Of a DNA stretch of 64,000 nt, positions 54,822 to 63,691 are shown piece after piece (positions within the stretch are counted from its first letter, which is position 1; each line of letters begins with the position of its first letter). Position numbers and translations under genes: made by a program. Source of the stretch: Asticcacaulis sp. EMRT-3 (GTDB lineage: Bacteria; Pseudomonadota; Alphaproteobacteria; Caulobacterales; Caulobacteraceae); NCBI RefSeq assembly GCF_030027245.1, contig NZ_JASERT010000001.1, positions 2,782,501 to 2,846,500 on the forward strand, written 5' to 3'. Below the pieces are notes generated by a model. The model was not told where the DNA came from. It ran no database searches and saw nothing but the letters and a program-made list of their open reading frames with translations.

Positions 54822-54856
54822 CAGGGGCACGGCCCCTGCACCCGATTGTTTTTAAG

Positions 54857-54886
54857 AGCGCTGGCCGAAGGGCTGGCGCTTTTTTA
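54857..54886 (+). terminator. Terminator of ettA
   Basis: AGCGCTGGCC / GGCTGGCGCT stem (two G-U pairs) around GAAG, then T6. A GCAGGGGC-ACG-GCCCCTGC hairpin precedes it at 54822-54840. Confidence 0.88.
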
Positions 54887-55009
54887 ATATTGCGATCTAT
54901 GAGATAAGTGGCTTAACTCTGATTGAGATCGCTCAGACTCTAAGTTGCGGGCCTGAAGTCGTCTCTACGAACTAAGCAGAACAATAATAGATACGAACAA
55001 GGGGGGGCT

Positions 55010-55747
55010 ATGGCTAGTTTGCAATCTGTTTTGAAGGTGCATGTTGAAAATGCCAATGCTGCCTTGGTAAGGCAGCAGCTTTTAGAGGCGTATTCCTCTG
55101 ATGATCAGGAAGACGATCTGAGTGATCACGAAATCGATGATCATGATGAGGTAACCCCGATAGCCTTTAATATGCAATATCGCGGCGCGAGCGGCGGGCT
55201 TACGGGCAGAACTGTGAGATTGCTTAAAATCACTCCAGACAGTGGGGACTATAAACTTTCGGCGTGGTGTTATCATCGAGACGCCTATCGTTTGTTTTTG
55301 CTGTCTCGGATAGTCGAAATTACAGATATTGTGACAGGCGAGGTTTTTGACGACGCCTATGCTTTCTTTGCTGATTGCGGCGTGTTTCAACCTGAAACGC
55401 CAGAGGCGCACGCGGTTCGACTATGTAGGGATGAGATCGTATTGCTATCTATTGTTGGGGCATGTGATGGGCTTTTTCGGCCATCTGAACGTGATGAAGT
55501 CGTCAAGCATGTGTTTGATCGTGTTTGTGAACCCTTGAATGAAGGCGAGGTTCATCGGTTGATCCGATCCATCGCTCCAGATGAGAAAGCCTTCGAGCGC
55601 GCACTGAAAAACTTAAAGTTTAGTACGGCTGACATTAAGAGAGCCGTTTGGAGAAGCGTTCGTCGTGTCATTGATGCCGATGGAAGTGTGCATTTAGCGG
55701 AAGCTGAAATGGCAACCCATATTCAAAAAGCCTTGGCGATTGCCTGA
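55010..55747 (+). CDS. WYL/TerB-like domain protein, AT-rich
   Basis: 245 aa. N-terminal half: a small beta domain (GRTVRLLKITPDSGDYKLSA, YRLFLLSRIVEITDIVTGEV) like WYL-type sensor folds. C-terminal half helical, resembling TerB (LLSIVGACDGLFRPSERDEV, VIDADGSVHLAEAEMATHIQ). Lower GC content than both neighbours, with a terminator on one side and a toxin-antitoxin pair on the other, which points to horizontal acquisition. The role is uncertain. Confidence 0.65.
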   Translation: MASLQSVLKVHVENANAALVRQQLLEAYSSDDQEDDLSDHEIDDHDEVTPIAFNMQYRGASGGLTGRTVRLLKITPDSGDYKLSAWCYHRDAYRLFLLSRIVEITDIVTGEVFDDAYAFFADCGVFQPETPEAHAVRLCRDEIVLLSIVGACDGLFRPSERDEVVKHVFDRVCEPLNEGEVHRLIRSIAPDEKAFERALKNLKFSTADIKRAVWRSVRRVIDADGSVHLAEAEMATHIQKALAIA

Positions 55748-55771
55748 TTTTTTCCGGCTGTACTCATGCCA

Positions 55772-56278
55772 TCAAAACCCATTCCGCTTTAAATCGACCA
55801 TCCGAACCGCCATGCTGCGCTGCGGATCAAAGGGCAGGTCTTCGAAGCCGAAATGGCGGTAAAAGCCACGCACGCCCTCATCGAGCGGATGAGTCAGGAC
55901 GCAGAAACAGCCCATATCTTCGGACAGGCGAACCGCCGTGGTCAGGGCATAGAACATCAGGGAGCGCGCCAGTCCATGCCCCTGATAACGGACATCGACC
56001 GCCAGTTGGCCCAGCAAAATCGCGGGCAGGGGATCGGGACGGTTGCGCTGTTGGGATTTTGGCAGGTAGGCGCGTTGCACTTGCGCCGCGCTCAAGGACA
56101 CATAACCGGCAATGTTGCCGGTTTCGGCATCGCAGACCACGCTGGTGCGCGAGATGTCGGCTTGCTGATTGGTGAGGGAGCGTTTGTGAAACCATTGGTT
56201 CAGCGACGGGCGGCCGCAGTCGAACCCACCGCGGAGGTGATCGCTGATCAGCGGATGTGGCGGCGTCAGTCGTGCCAT
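55772..56278 (-). CDS. GNAT acetyltransferase toxin (TacT-like)
   Basis: 168 aa. GNAT fold: LSAAQVQRAYLPKSQQRNRP, LPAILLGQLAVDVRYQGHGL with the acetyl-CoA loop GQLAVDVRYQGHGLARSLM, GCFCVLTHPLDEGVRGFYRH FGF, and ARLTPPHPLISDHLRGGFDC at the start. It overlaps by 13 bp a ribbon-helix-helix antitoxin of the DUF1778 class, the TacAT arrangement in which the toxin acetylates aminoacyl-tRNA. Confidence 0.88.
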   Translation of the reverse strand: MARLTPPHPLISDHLRGGFDCGRPSLNQWFHKRSLTNQQADISRTSVVCDAETGNIAGYVSLSAAQVQRAYLPKSQQRNRPDPLPAILLGQLAVDVRYQGHGLARSLMFYALTTAVRLSEDMGCFCVLTHPLDEGVRGFYRHFGFEDLPFDPQRSMAVRMVDLKRNGF

Positions 56279-56538
56279 ACGGGGCGCGTGGCGGCCAGTC
56301 TGGCCAGCGCCGGAATGTCTCTGGCGGGGGCTGAGGCCCAGGCCTCGAATTTTTCCCAGTCGGCGGCGGCTATGGTGACTGTGCGATGTTCGGTGACGTC
56401 CATTTCCGCCGCTTCCAACGCCTTGCGGCGCACAAAATCACTCAGATTGGTGCGGGCGTGCCCGGCGGCGGCTTCGAGCAGGGCGCGCTCATCGGGCGTG
56501 ACGCGAACGCTGAGGATGGCGGGTGAAGTCTGAGGCAT
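56266..56538 (-). CDS. DUF1778 antitoxin (TacA-like)
   Basis: 90 aa from the ATG at 56538. AILSVRVTPDERALLEAAAG and TNLSDFVRRKALEAAE form the DNA-binding part; WEKFEAWASAPARDIPALAR is the toxin-neutralising C-terminal segment. The inverted repeat at 56541-56557 just upstream is the probable operator. Confidence 0.86.
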   Translation of the reverse strand: MPQTSPAILSVRVTPDERALLEAAAGHARTNLSDFVRRKALEAAEMDVTEHRTVTIAAADWEKFEAWASAPARDIPALARLAATRPVWHD

Positions 56539-56540
56539 GT

Positions 56541-56557
56541 GTATGACATTAGCATAC
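56541..56557. promoter_or_regulatory. Operator of the TacAT-like pair
   Basis: GTATGACATTAGCATAC: 5-bp perfect arms (6 with flanking T/A) separated by 7 bp, 2 bp from the antitoxin start codon. Confidence 0.55.
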
Positions 56558-56603
56558 ATGGGCAGCTTGGGCAAGGAGGGTATGGGCAAGGCGACCAGCC
56601 CTG

Positions 56604-57413
56604 TTACTCATCACTCTGGTCGACCGTGCCGGAGCCGATGACCGTCTTGTCGAGGCTGGCCGGTTTGCCGTGCAGACTGACATCGCCGGAGCCGACAATC
56701 TTGACCCTGACCTTGCCGCTGGCATGGAGGGCGGCGTCGCCCGAACCGGCGATGTTAATGTCGCTGTCGGTGGTGGTCAGCCCGCCCAGATCGGCGTCGC
56801 CGCTGCCCGCCATATTGAGGTGCAGGGTCTGGGTGCTGCCGGTGGCCTTGACGCCGCCGCTGCCGGCCAGATGGACATCGAGCGAGGGCTGGTTATAGGC
56901 CTCTATCTGCAAATCGCCGCTGCCATTGAGGGCGAAAGCCCTGACATCGGGGGCGGTGATGGCGATCTGCACCTGGCCTTGATCAGCCTGCACATCGAAG
57001 CCGTGCCGGTTCCACGCAAAATGCACGACGCCGTCCTGATCTTCGTCGTCGGCCCAGTCCAGACGGCCATCGGTCAGCCGCACCTGATCGATCAGGGATT
57101 GCGGGCCGCTGACGGTGACCGAGGCCACCGGGCCTTGCGTAAAGGTGACATCGGCGGGCAGATCGACGGCCAGATGGTCGCCGCCCGTCCAGGTGAGGGT
57201 TTTGCTGCCGGGAGCATCCGAAATGCTGTTTGTCGCGGCATCAGACGGGTTGTGATAGCCCTTGCGAAAGCCGAAATGATGGCCTTCGTGGAACATGTCC
57301 CAGTTCCAGCCGGTAGTGCCGACTTGTTGCGAGACGAGGGCGGCACCGCCGCCGAGGCAGGCCAGTGACAAGACGCCAGCGACACCTGAGAAGATAAGCA
57401 GTTTGCGGATCAT
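56604..57413 (-). CDS. DUF2807/GIN-domain envelope protein
   Basis: 269 aa from the ATG at 57413. N-terminal membrane or signal segment LLIFSGVAGVLSLACLGGGA, then repetitive single-stranded beta-helix turns with GSGD/GSGG motifs (ALNGSGDLQIEAYNQPSLDV, HLAGSGGVKATG, LNMAGSGDADLGG, INIAGSGDAALHAS, VKIVGSGDVSLHG). This is the adhesin-like GIN/DUF2807 fold. Third gene of the PadR operon. Confidence 0.85.
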   Translation of the reverse strand: MIRKLLIFSGVAGVLSLACLGGGAALVSQQVGTTGWNWDMFHEGHHFGFRKGYHNPSDAATNSISDAPGSKTLTWTGGDHLAVDLPADVTFTQGPVASVTVSGPQSLIDQVRLTDGRLDWADDEDQDGVVHFAWNRHGFDVQADQGQVQIAITAPDVRAFALNGSGDLQIEAYNQPSLDVHLAGSGGVKATGSTQTLHLNMAGSGDADLGGLTTTDSDINIAGSGDAALHASGKVRVKIVGSGDVSLHGKPASLDKTVIGSGTVDQSDE

Positions 57414-57423
57414 GGTCTTATCC

Positions 57424-57987
57424 TCAGTCTTGCGCCAGGGCGGGTTTGAGTATGCGGTAGTGCAGGCGGGCGAACCAGACGAGGCCATTGACCAGCCAGA
57501 TGGTCAGGGCCAGCATGATGGCGGCGACCGCAGCGGCGCCGAGCATCAGGCCGCAGCCGCCGAGGAGCGCCGCCACGGGGCCACCGGGCAGGCCGAGAAA
57601 GGGGCCTGCGGCAAACAAAAATCCGCCGCCGATAAAGGTGCCGATGGCGGCGGTGAAGATGCCGACCAGCGTGCCGACCACGCCGCCCAGTATCGGCAGA
57701 AGCACCAGTATATCGAGGGCGCCCAGCCCCAATATGCCGATAATGGCGGTGGTGGCGTTGGACGGCGTCTTGGCCGCCTCCCAGCTTTTGGCATTGGCCT
57801 CGGCCTTCAGTTCGCGGGCGAGGCGTTCGGGATCACCCAGCGCTGCCGCCACTTCGGCCTCGGCGCGGCCATCAGCGGCGGCGTCGGCGAAATGGCTTTC
57901 ATAATCAGCCATGATGTCATTGATCGTGGCGGGGGGCAGGCCCATGAGGCCGGTGCGCAGCCTGTCGAGAAATTCGCTACGGGTCAT
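57424..57987 (-). CDS. DUF1700 (HAAS) membrane protein
   Basis: 187 aa from the ATG at 57987. The N-terminal HAAS unit MTRSEFLDRLRTGLMGLPPA ... DIMADYESHFADAAADGRAE ... ALGDPERLARELKAEA is followed by four or so membrane helices rich in Gly/Ala. HAAS proteins are typically encoded beside PadR regulators and act in envelope signalling. Confidence 0.88.
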   Translation of the reverse strand: MTRSEFLDRLRTGLMGLPPATINDIMADYESHFADAAADGRAEAEVAAALGDPERLARELKAEANAKSWEAAKTPSNATTAIIGILGLGALDILVLLPILGGVVGTLVGIFTAAIGTFIGGGFLFAAGPFLGLPGGPVAALLGGCGLMLGAAAVAAIMLALTIWLVNGLVWFARLHYRILKPALAQD

Positions 57988-57992
57988 GGTGA

Positions 57993-58346
57993 TCAGGCCT
58001 TTATCAAGGGGGTGGAGGTGGCGTCGGCGGGCGTGAGCAGGGCATTGACGGCGCTGGCAAAGCCCCGCCACTCGTCGCTTTGGGCGCTGAGCGCGGCGTG
58101 GCCCGCTTCGGTCAGTTTGTAATATTTGCGCGAAGGGCCGGACGGTGATTCGACCAGATAGGTGGTGACCAGCCCATCGCTCTGCATCCGGCGCATCAGC
58201 GGATAGATGGTGCCTTCGCCCATGCCGATGGCTTCGGACAGGTGGCTGGCGATCTCATAGGCATAGCTTTCACCACGCGCCAGAACGGCCAGAACGCACA
58301 GCACCAGAACGCCTTTTTTCAGTTGAATATCAATGGTTTCAGGCAT
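57993..58346 (-). CDS. PadR-family transcriptional regulator
   Basis: 117 aa from the ATG at 58346. Winged helix: LKKGVLVLCVLAVLARGESY, AYEIASHLSEAIGMGEGTIY, PLMRRMQSDGLVTTYLVESP, SRKYYKLTEAGHAAL. First gene of a three-gene operon with 5-bp and 10-bp gaps to HAAS and GIN proteins. It likely represses its own promoter through the palindrome at 58398-58409. Confidence 0.9.
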   Translation of the reverse strand: MPETIDIQLKKGVLVLCVLAVLARGESYAYEIASHLSEAIGMGEGTIYPLMRRMQSDGLVTTYLVESPSGPSRKYYKLTEAGHAALSAQSDEWRGFASAVNALLTPADATSTPLIKA

Positions 58347-58397
58347 CGATACGCGAAGCCTCCATAGGTTCGGGCACGGCAAATGGTGCATCTGAAC

Positions 58398-58409
58398 GCT
58401 ATATATAGC
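58398..58409. promoter_or_regulatory. Palindromic PadR operator/promoter
   Basis: GCTATATATAGC, a perfect 12-bp palindrome 51 bp upstream of the padR start, followed by a half copy (GCTAT) after CAA. Confidence 0.55.
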
Positions 58410-58470
58410 AAGCTATCTGTTTATGCAAGGTACATATTTATGTTCAGTAGTCGGCCCGCTGGATCAGGTA

Positions 58471-58824
58471 TCAGCCGCGATAAAAAACGAAGCCGGCGCC
58501 GCAGGCGATCAGGCCAAAGCCGACGGCGGTTTGCCAGCGCAGGGCTTCGCCGAGATAGAGCCAGGAAAAAATAACGAAAACAGACAGGGTGATCACTTCC
58601 TGAATCGTCTTGAGCTGGGCCGCCGACAGTGCGCCATAGCCGATGCGGTTGGCGGGCACCTGAAAGCAGTATTCAAAAAAGGCGATGCCCCAACTGACGA
58701 GGATCACGATCCATAACTTCTCAAACTTGAATTTGAGATGGCCATACCAGGCGATGGTCATGAAGATGTTGGAGCAGATCAAAAGACCGATCGTGGCGAA
58801 GACGGGGGGTATTTTCGGCATCAT
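58471..58824 (-). CDS. DMT-family membrane protein (DUF486)
   Basis: 117 aa, four membrane helices: PVFATIGLLICSNIFMTIAW YGHL, LWIVILVSWGIAFFEYCFQV PANRIGYG, EVITLSVFVIFSWLYLGEAL, AVGFGLIACGAGFVFYRG. Matches DUF486 small proteins of the drug/metabolite transporter superfamily; the substrate is unknown. The second Met (58821) may be the real start. Confidence 0.88.
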   Translation of the reverse strand: MMPKIPPVFATIGLLICSNIFMTIAWYGHLKFKFEKLWIVILVSWGIAFFEYCFQVPANRIGYGALSAAQLKTIQEVITLSVFVIFSWLYLGEALRWQTAVGFGLIACGAGFVFYRG

Positions 58825-58882
58825 ATCACCTTAGGCTTACCGCCCGCGATTAAGCCAGATTCCATAAAAAAGGAATACAGAA

Positions 58883-60769
58883 TTAACTCGCCGTCTGGAA
58901 ACGCTGAGCGTCGCGCAGGGCATTTTCGGCCATAGCGCGTAAGCCCGGATGTTCGGGCTTCATGGCCGAAAGATCGGCGAAAACCTGATGGGCTTTCTTG
59001 TACAGCGGCCCGGCCTGATCATAGTCACCCTGCATTTCGCGCGTCTGGGCCAGCCGCGCCACCGTGATGGCGTGGGCCGAGCGCGCCGCCACATCATCGG
59101 GCCTGAGATAGGCGGTGGTTTCGTGCAGGCGGCTCAGTTCTTCGAGCGCATCGCCACCCGCTTTCACATCGCCGGATTTCAGCATCAGGTCGGCATAGGG
59201 AGCCAGCAGTTCGGCGCGCGTCACCGGATCGCTGATGACGCCGAGCGCGCGGGCGATAGCCACAGGCTGTTTGGCGGTGTCGCCCGCCATCTGATAGCGG
59301 CGCGCCAGATAGAGGTGGATATTGGCGTCGGACGGATCGAGCGCCGAGACATGCTCATAGGCGTTCATGGCACGCGCATCATCGCGGCCCATATGCAGGG
59401 CGCCGACAATGCGCCACAGCTCGGCCGCCTGAGCGGTCAGGCCAGCGGCGGCCAGGCTGGCGGCGTGGCTTTGCAGGCTGCTTGACGCGCCCGACAGATC
59501 GCCACCGGCAATGGCCTGAAACGCCTGTGTGCTTTGCGGTGACGGATCATAATAGAGGTGGGCGATGCGCACGCTCAGTTCATCGGCGGCGATGGCGCGG
59601 GTGGCATCGGGCCACACCGACAGGGCGGTTTGCACGGCCTGACGGATCTCGGCCTCGTCATCAACCGCGGCGGGGCCGACCGTTGCAGGCTCGGCCAAGG
59701 GCGCTGCCTCTGATGTTTCCGCTGATGTCGCCTCAGGCGCAGCGTCGTGCGCCGTCTCCGTCAGTCCGGCTTTCGGTATCATGTCTTGCGCCACCTCTTC
59801 CGGTGTTTCGACCGGCATGGTGACAAAGGCGGGCGCGCTGTCCTCAGGCGTTTGCGGGGCAAAGCGCAGGGTGGAATTGATGACCGCATTCATATCGCCT
59901 GCCGGGGCATGAACCACCGGATCGGGGGCCTCGGCTAGCAGGGCGGCTGCGAGCGGATCATGTGCCGAGTCTGGCGCGACTTCTGGTGGCGTCATCTCGG
60001 CGGCGGCCAGATCGGGATGGGGGCCATCGGGGCGGATGGGGATGATCTGGGCTGACGGTGAATGCACATGCAGGCCGTGCGTGGTGTTCAGCGCTGCCGT
60101 CGCGTCGAAGGTGGCGGTTTCAACCAGCGGCACCTGACTCATAAAGCTGTCGGAGGCATTATCATGGAAGATCGGATCGTGAAAAATCGCCGGTTCGAGC
60201 GAGTCAACGCCCAGGGCTGGCGTCATCCGGGCGGGCGCGGTCATGGCCGGGCCAGTGCTTTCGGGGGGGGCGGGTTCGGTGAGGGCGCTCTCGACTGGGG
60301 CGCTCTCCAGCGGTTCGGACGGCGGACTGACGATGCGGCTGGCGTCGAATTTCAGATTGCCGCGCGGCGGGCGCGGTTCGCTTTGCGCTGCCGGAGCCGC
60401 TGATACAGCGTCCTCGGCGAAGGCGGCGGGCGCTGCCGTTTCACTGGTGAAGGCGCTGGATGGCATTGTATGGCGGCGGGGCTGGCGAACCGGCAGAAGT
60501 GTGCGCGCTGTGCCGATCACGCCGATGACGAGCAGAACCACACCGACGGCAAACACACCCGACCAGGTGAGGGTGGTGCGCGCCCAGCCGATCCAGTCTT
60601 CGGGATAGGGGCTGAGCAGCGGGGCGCGGCCCGCATAGAGGGCCACCGCGCAGATGGCGAGCGCCAGCAGGGCGAGGGCGATAAAGGCCGCCGGACCGCT
60701 TTTGCGCGGTGTGTGCGCGCCAGCTTCAGCCCTAACCGTGGCGTCCAGACTCATATCCGTACTGTTCAT
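58883..60769 (-). CDS. Membrane protein with a C-terminal TPR-like domain
   Basis: About 628 aa from the ATG at 60769 (GGGGG upstream; an ATG eight codons earlier is possible). Two membrane helices near the N-terminus (AFIALALLALAICAVALYAG, TWSGVFAVGVVLLVIGVIGT), a long low-complexity Ala/Pro/Glu linker of roughly 250 residues, and a helical repeat region (LTAQAAELWRIVGALHMGRD, HVSALDPSDANIHLYLARRY, MQGDYDQAGPLYKKAHQVFA). A scaffold-like architecture similar to other alphaproteobacterial envelope proteins; no specific function recognised. Confidence 0.65.
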   Translation of the reverse strand: MNSTDMSLDATVRAEAGAHTPRKSGPAAFIALALLALAICAVALYAGRAPLLSPYPEDWIGWARTTLTWSGVFAVGVVLLVIGVIGTARTLLPVRQPRRHTMPSSAFTSETAAPAAFAEDAVSAAPAAQSEPRPPRGNLKFDASRIVSPPSEPLESAPVESALTEPAPPESTGPAMTAPARMTPALGVDSLEPAIFHDPIFHDNASDSFMSQVPLVETATFDATAALNTTHGLHVHSPSAQIIPIRPDGPHPDLAAAEMTPPEVAPDSAHDPLAAALLAEAPDPVVHAPAGDMNAVINSTLRFAPQTPEDSAPAFVTMPVETPEEVAQDMIPKAGLTETAHDAAPEATSAETSEAAPLAEPATVGPAAVDDEAEIRQAVQTALSVWPDATRAIAADELSVRIAHLYYDPSPQSTQAFQAIAGGDLSGASSSLQSHAASLAAAGLTAQAAELWRIVGALHMGRDDARAMNAYEHVSALDPSDANIHLYLARRYQMAGDTAKQPVAIARALGVISDPVTRAELLAPYADLMLKSGDVKAGGDALEELSRLHETTAYLRPDDVAARSAHAITVARLAQTREMQGDYDQAGPLYKKAHQVFADLSAMKPEHPGLRAMAENALRDAQRFQTAS

Positions 60770-60958
60770 GCCAGCCCCCGCGCTGTTCTTCATAAAACAT
60801 TAACCTCAGCTTCGGCCTTATGGCAACGTAATCTTGTTATGCTGTGCCAGATGGAGCCGTTTGCTCGTCCTGCGCGTTGAATGTGCAACTTTCCGGCCAT
60901 TTTCGGATGACGCCCCGTCACAGGTCGCTTGCATGGCGCGTCACTTGCGGATAGAACC

Positions 60959-60973
60959 GAACATATGAAGAAC
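60959..60973 (-). promoter_or_regulatory. LexA (SOS) box at the ruvC start
   Basis: GAACATATGAAGAAC, the reverse complement of GTTC-N7-GTTC. It covers the ATG at 60965 and ends right before the ATG at 60974. Confidence 0.65.
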
Positions 60974-61471
60974 ATGACTCGGATTCTCGGACTCGATCCC
61001 GGCCTGCGCAAGCTGGGCTGGGGCCTTATCGATGTCGAGGGGGCGCGCCTGTCATGGGTGGCGCACGGGGTCATCGAGCCGCCGGTGGAGGCCGATCTGG
61101 CCGTGCGCCTGCTGCACCTGTTTGACGGGGTGGGCGCCGTGATCGCCGAATGGTCGCCCGATGAGGCGGCGATTGAGGAAACCTTCGTCAATATGAATCC
61201 GTCATCGACGCTTAAGCTCGGCCATGCCCGCGCCGCCGCCATGCTGGCTCCGGCGAAAGCGGGGATTATGGTGGCCGAATATGCCGCGCTCGACATCAAG
61301 AAATCGGTGGTGGGAGCCGGACGCGCCGAAAAGGATCAGGTGATGTTCATGGTCAGGCGGCTCCTGCCCAAGGCCGCCGAGATGAAGTCTGACGCCGCCG
61401 ATGCTCTGGCCTGCGCCATCACCCATGCCCATAAGCGCAAGATGCAAAACCTGAAGAGGTTACTCGCATGA
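60965..61471 (+). CDS. ruvC: Holliday junction endonuclease RuvC
   Basis: 168 aa from 60965; the ATG at 60974 ([20 protein letters not shown]) is an equally good start lying just after the LexA box. Catalytic acids: Asp in [22 protein letters not shown], and the C-terminal [16 protein letters not shown]. It cleaves Holliday junctions after RuvAB migration. First gene of ruvCAB. Confidence 0.95.
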   Translation: MKNMTRILGLDPGLRKLGWGLIDVEGARLSWVAHGVIEPPVEADLAVRLLHLFDGVGAVIAEWSPDEAAIEETFVNMNPSSTLKLGHARAAAMLAPAKAGIMVAEYAALDIKKSVVGAGRAEKDQVMFMVRRLLPKAAEMKSDAADALACAITHAHKRKMQNLKRLLA

Positions 61472-62073
61472 TCGGGCGGTTACGCGGTTTGCTGCTCGAA
61501 CGCGGCGATGAAGAGGCGCTCGTTGAATGCGCGGGCGTCGGCTATATTGTGCGTTGTGGTATTCGCACGCTGTCCAGCCTGCCCGAACTGGGCTCTGAGG
61601 TGATTGTGCATATCGAAAGCCAGACGCGTGAAGACGGCACGCGGCTGTACGGCTTTCTCGACAAGGACGAGCGCAAGACCTTCGAGGCGCTGCTGGGTGT
61701 GCAGGGCGTGGGCCCCAAGGCGGCTTTGTCGGTGCTCGACGTGCTGACGCCGGGCCAGTTGGCGCAGGCGGTGGCGCAGGAAGATAAGACCAGTGTCGGT
61801 CGCGCCAATGGGGTGGGGCCGAAGCTGGCCCAGCGCATCGTGATCGAACTGAAGGGCAAGGTGCTGATGAATGGCGATTTTTCAGCCCTGACCCTGACGC
61901 CCGCCCGGCCTGCGCCGCCATCTGTGCAGGGCGAGAGCGTGGCGGCCCTGATCGGGCTGGGCATTGCCGAACAGCAGGCGCGCGTGGCGGTCGATACGGC
62001 GGCCAGAACCCTTGGCGATGAGGCCGAATTACCGGCCCTGATCCGCGCTGCACTGAAGGCGCTCGGCAAATGA
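61468..62073 (+). CDS. ruvA: Holliday junction branch-migration protein RuvA
   Basis: 201 aa. [20 protein letters not shown] (OB domain), two helix-hairpin-helix motifs ([16 protein letters not shown] and [16 protein letters not shown]) and the flexible C-terminal domain III ([20 protein letters not shown]). ATGA-type overlaps with ruvC and ruvB indicate translational coupling. Confidence 0.97.
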   Translation: MIGRLRGLLLERGDEEALVECAGVGYIVRCGIRTLSSLPELGSEVIVHIESQTREDGTRLYGFLDKDERKTFEALLGVQGVGPKAALSVLDVLTPGQLAQAVAQEDKTSVGRANGVGPKLAQRIVIELKGKVLMNGDFSALTLTPARPAPPSVQGESVAALIGLGIAEQQARVAVDTAARTLGDEAELPALIRAALKALGK

Positions 62074-63110
62074 GTTCGGCCCGCATCCTGTCCGGCGACG
62101 CCAGCGAAGATTTTGAGGAACGCGCGCAGGACCGCGCCCTGCGTCCGCAATCGTTTGAGGATTTCGTCGGTCAGGCCCCGCTCAAGGCCAATCTGAAAGT
62201 GTTCGTTTCTGCCGCCGCCTCGCGCCGCGAAGCCCTCGATCATGTGCTTTTCTATGGCCCGCCGGGGCTGGGCAAGACGACTTTGGCGCAGATTGTGGCG
62301 CGCGAACTGGGGGTGGGGTTTCGCGCCACATCGGGGCCGGTTCTGGCCAAGGCGGGCGATCTGGCGGCCATATTGTCCAATCTCGAAGCCAATGATGTCC
62401 TGTTCATCGACGAAATCCACCGCCTCAGTCCGGCGGTTGAGGAAATCCTCTATCCGGCGATGGAAGACTATGTGCTGGATCTGATCATCGGTGATGGCCC
62501 GGCGGCGCGCACGGTGCGCATCGATCTGGCGCCGTTTACGCTGGTCGGGGCCACGACGCGGGCGGGGCTGTTGTCAACGCCTTTGCGCGACCGGTTTGGC
62601 ATACCTTTGCGGCTCGAATTCTATACGCCCGAAGAACTGGTGCGCGTGGTGATGGGCACGGCGCGCAAGATGGGCGCGCCGATTTCGGAAGACGGGGCGC
62701 TCGAAATCGCCTCACGGTCACGCGGCACGCCGCGCGTGGCGGGCCGGCTGCTGCGCCGGGTGCGCGATTTTGCCGCCGCCGATGGGGATGAAACCATTGA
62801 TAAAAAGGCAGCGGCGAAGGCGCTGGCGCGGCTGGAGGTCGATCCGTCGGGCCTTGATCATTCCGACCGGCGCTATCTGAAGGCGCTGATCGAGAATTAT
62901 GGCGGCGGGCCTGTGGGCCTGGAAACCCTGTCGGCAGCTATCGCCGAGGCGCGCGATGCGGTAGAGGATATGATCGAACCCTATCTGTTGCAGCAGGGCT
63001 TTATTCAGCGCACCCAGCGCGGCCGCATGGCCTGCGCCCGCGCCTGGATGCACCTTGGTCTGACGCCACCCGCCCAGCCGCCCGCCAGCGGCGATCTCTT
63101 TGATAGTTGA
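62070..63110 (+). CDS. ruvB: Holliday junction helicase RuvB
   Basis: 346 aa. AAA+ motor: [20 protein letters not shown], Walker [21 protein letters not shown], Walker [17 protein letters not shown], sensor 1 [20 protein letters not shown], arginine finger and C-terminal winged helix ([17 protein letters not shown]). Confidence 0.98.
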   Translation: MSSARILSGDASEDFEERAQDRALRPQSFEDFVGQAPLKANLKVFVSAAASRREALDHVLFYGPPGLGKTTLAQIVARELGVGFRATSGPVLAKAGDLAAILSNLEANDVLFIDEIHRLSPAVEEILYPAMEDYVLDLIIGDGPAARTVRIDLAPFTLVGATTRAGLLSTPLRDRFGIPLRLEFYTPEELVRVVMGTARKMGAPISEDGALEIASRSRGTPRVAGRLLRRVRDFAAADGDETIDKKAAAKALARLEVDPSGLDHSDRRYLKALIENYGGGPVGLETLSAAIAEARDAVEDMIEPYLLQQGFIQRTQRGRMACARAWMHLGLTPPAQPPASGDLFDS

Positions 63111-63142
63111 TTTTTCAACGCTGACATGTAACCCCGACCCCC

Positions 63143-63691
63143 ATGCCCACGTATAATTCCGAGGACTGGCAGAACTGGATGCGCGCGGCGCAGGGCGGCG
63201 ACGCGGCTGCCTATCGCAAACTGCTGACGGCCCTGCATCCCTGGCTGTTGGCCTATTTCCGGCGGCGCTTAAGGGGTAGCGACGGCGAAGACCTGGTACA
63301 GATGACGCTTTTGAGTTTGCATGAAAAACGCCACACCTATGATTCCGACGCGCCCTTCCTGCCGTGGATCGCGGCGGTGGCGCGCCACAAGCTGATCGAC
63401 TATGTGCGTAAAAACAGCCGCCATGTCCATGTGGAACTGACCGAGGCGCTGGGCCTCGATGACGGGATGCAGCCCGATATGGCGGCGCGCGACGTGGCCG
63501 TTTTGCTGCGTCAGCTACCCAAGGATCAGGCGCGCATCATTACCCTGCAAAAGATCGACGGCTTAAGCGTCGATGAGGTGTCGCGCCTGACCGGTAAAAG
63601 TGCGGCCTCGGTCAAGGTGATCGTGCATCGCGGCCTGAAGCGGCTGCGCGGTTTCGTAGGCACACGCGCAGAGGAGGCGGGCGATGAATAA
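63143..63691 (+). CDS. ECF sigma factor (SigF-like)
   Basis: 182 aa. Region 2: LLAYFRRRLRGSDGEDLVQM TLLSLHEKRHTYD ... PFLPWIAAVARHKLIDYVRK; region 4: LLRQLPKDQARIITLQKIDG LSVDEVSRLTGKSAASVKVI VHRGLKRLR. The product overlaps by 8 bp a membrane protein of the NrsF/DUF1109 anti-sigma class, the arrangement of Caulobacter SigF-NrsF. Confidence 0.9.
   Translation: MPTYNSEDWQNWMRAAQGGDAAAYRKLLTALHPWLLAYFRRRLRGSDGEDLVQMTLLSLHEKRHTYDSDAPFLPWIAAVARHKLIDYVRKNSRHVHVELTEALGLDDGMQPDMAARDVAVLLRQLPKDQARIITLQKIDGLSVDEVSRLTGKSAASVKVIVHRGLKRLRGFVGTRAEEAGDE

Noticed and set aside
63127..63160. SigF-type promoter GTAACC upstream of the ECF sigma gene
   Set aside because: GTAACC is present, but no CGAA-type -10 at 16-17 bp, and the site would overlap the start codon.
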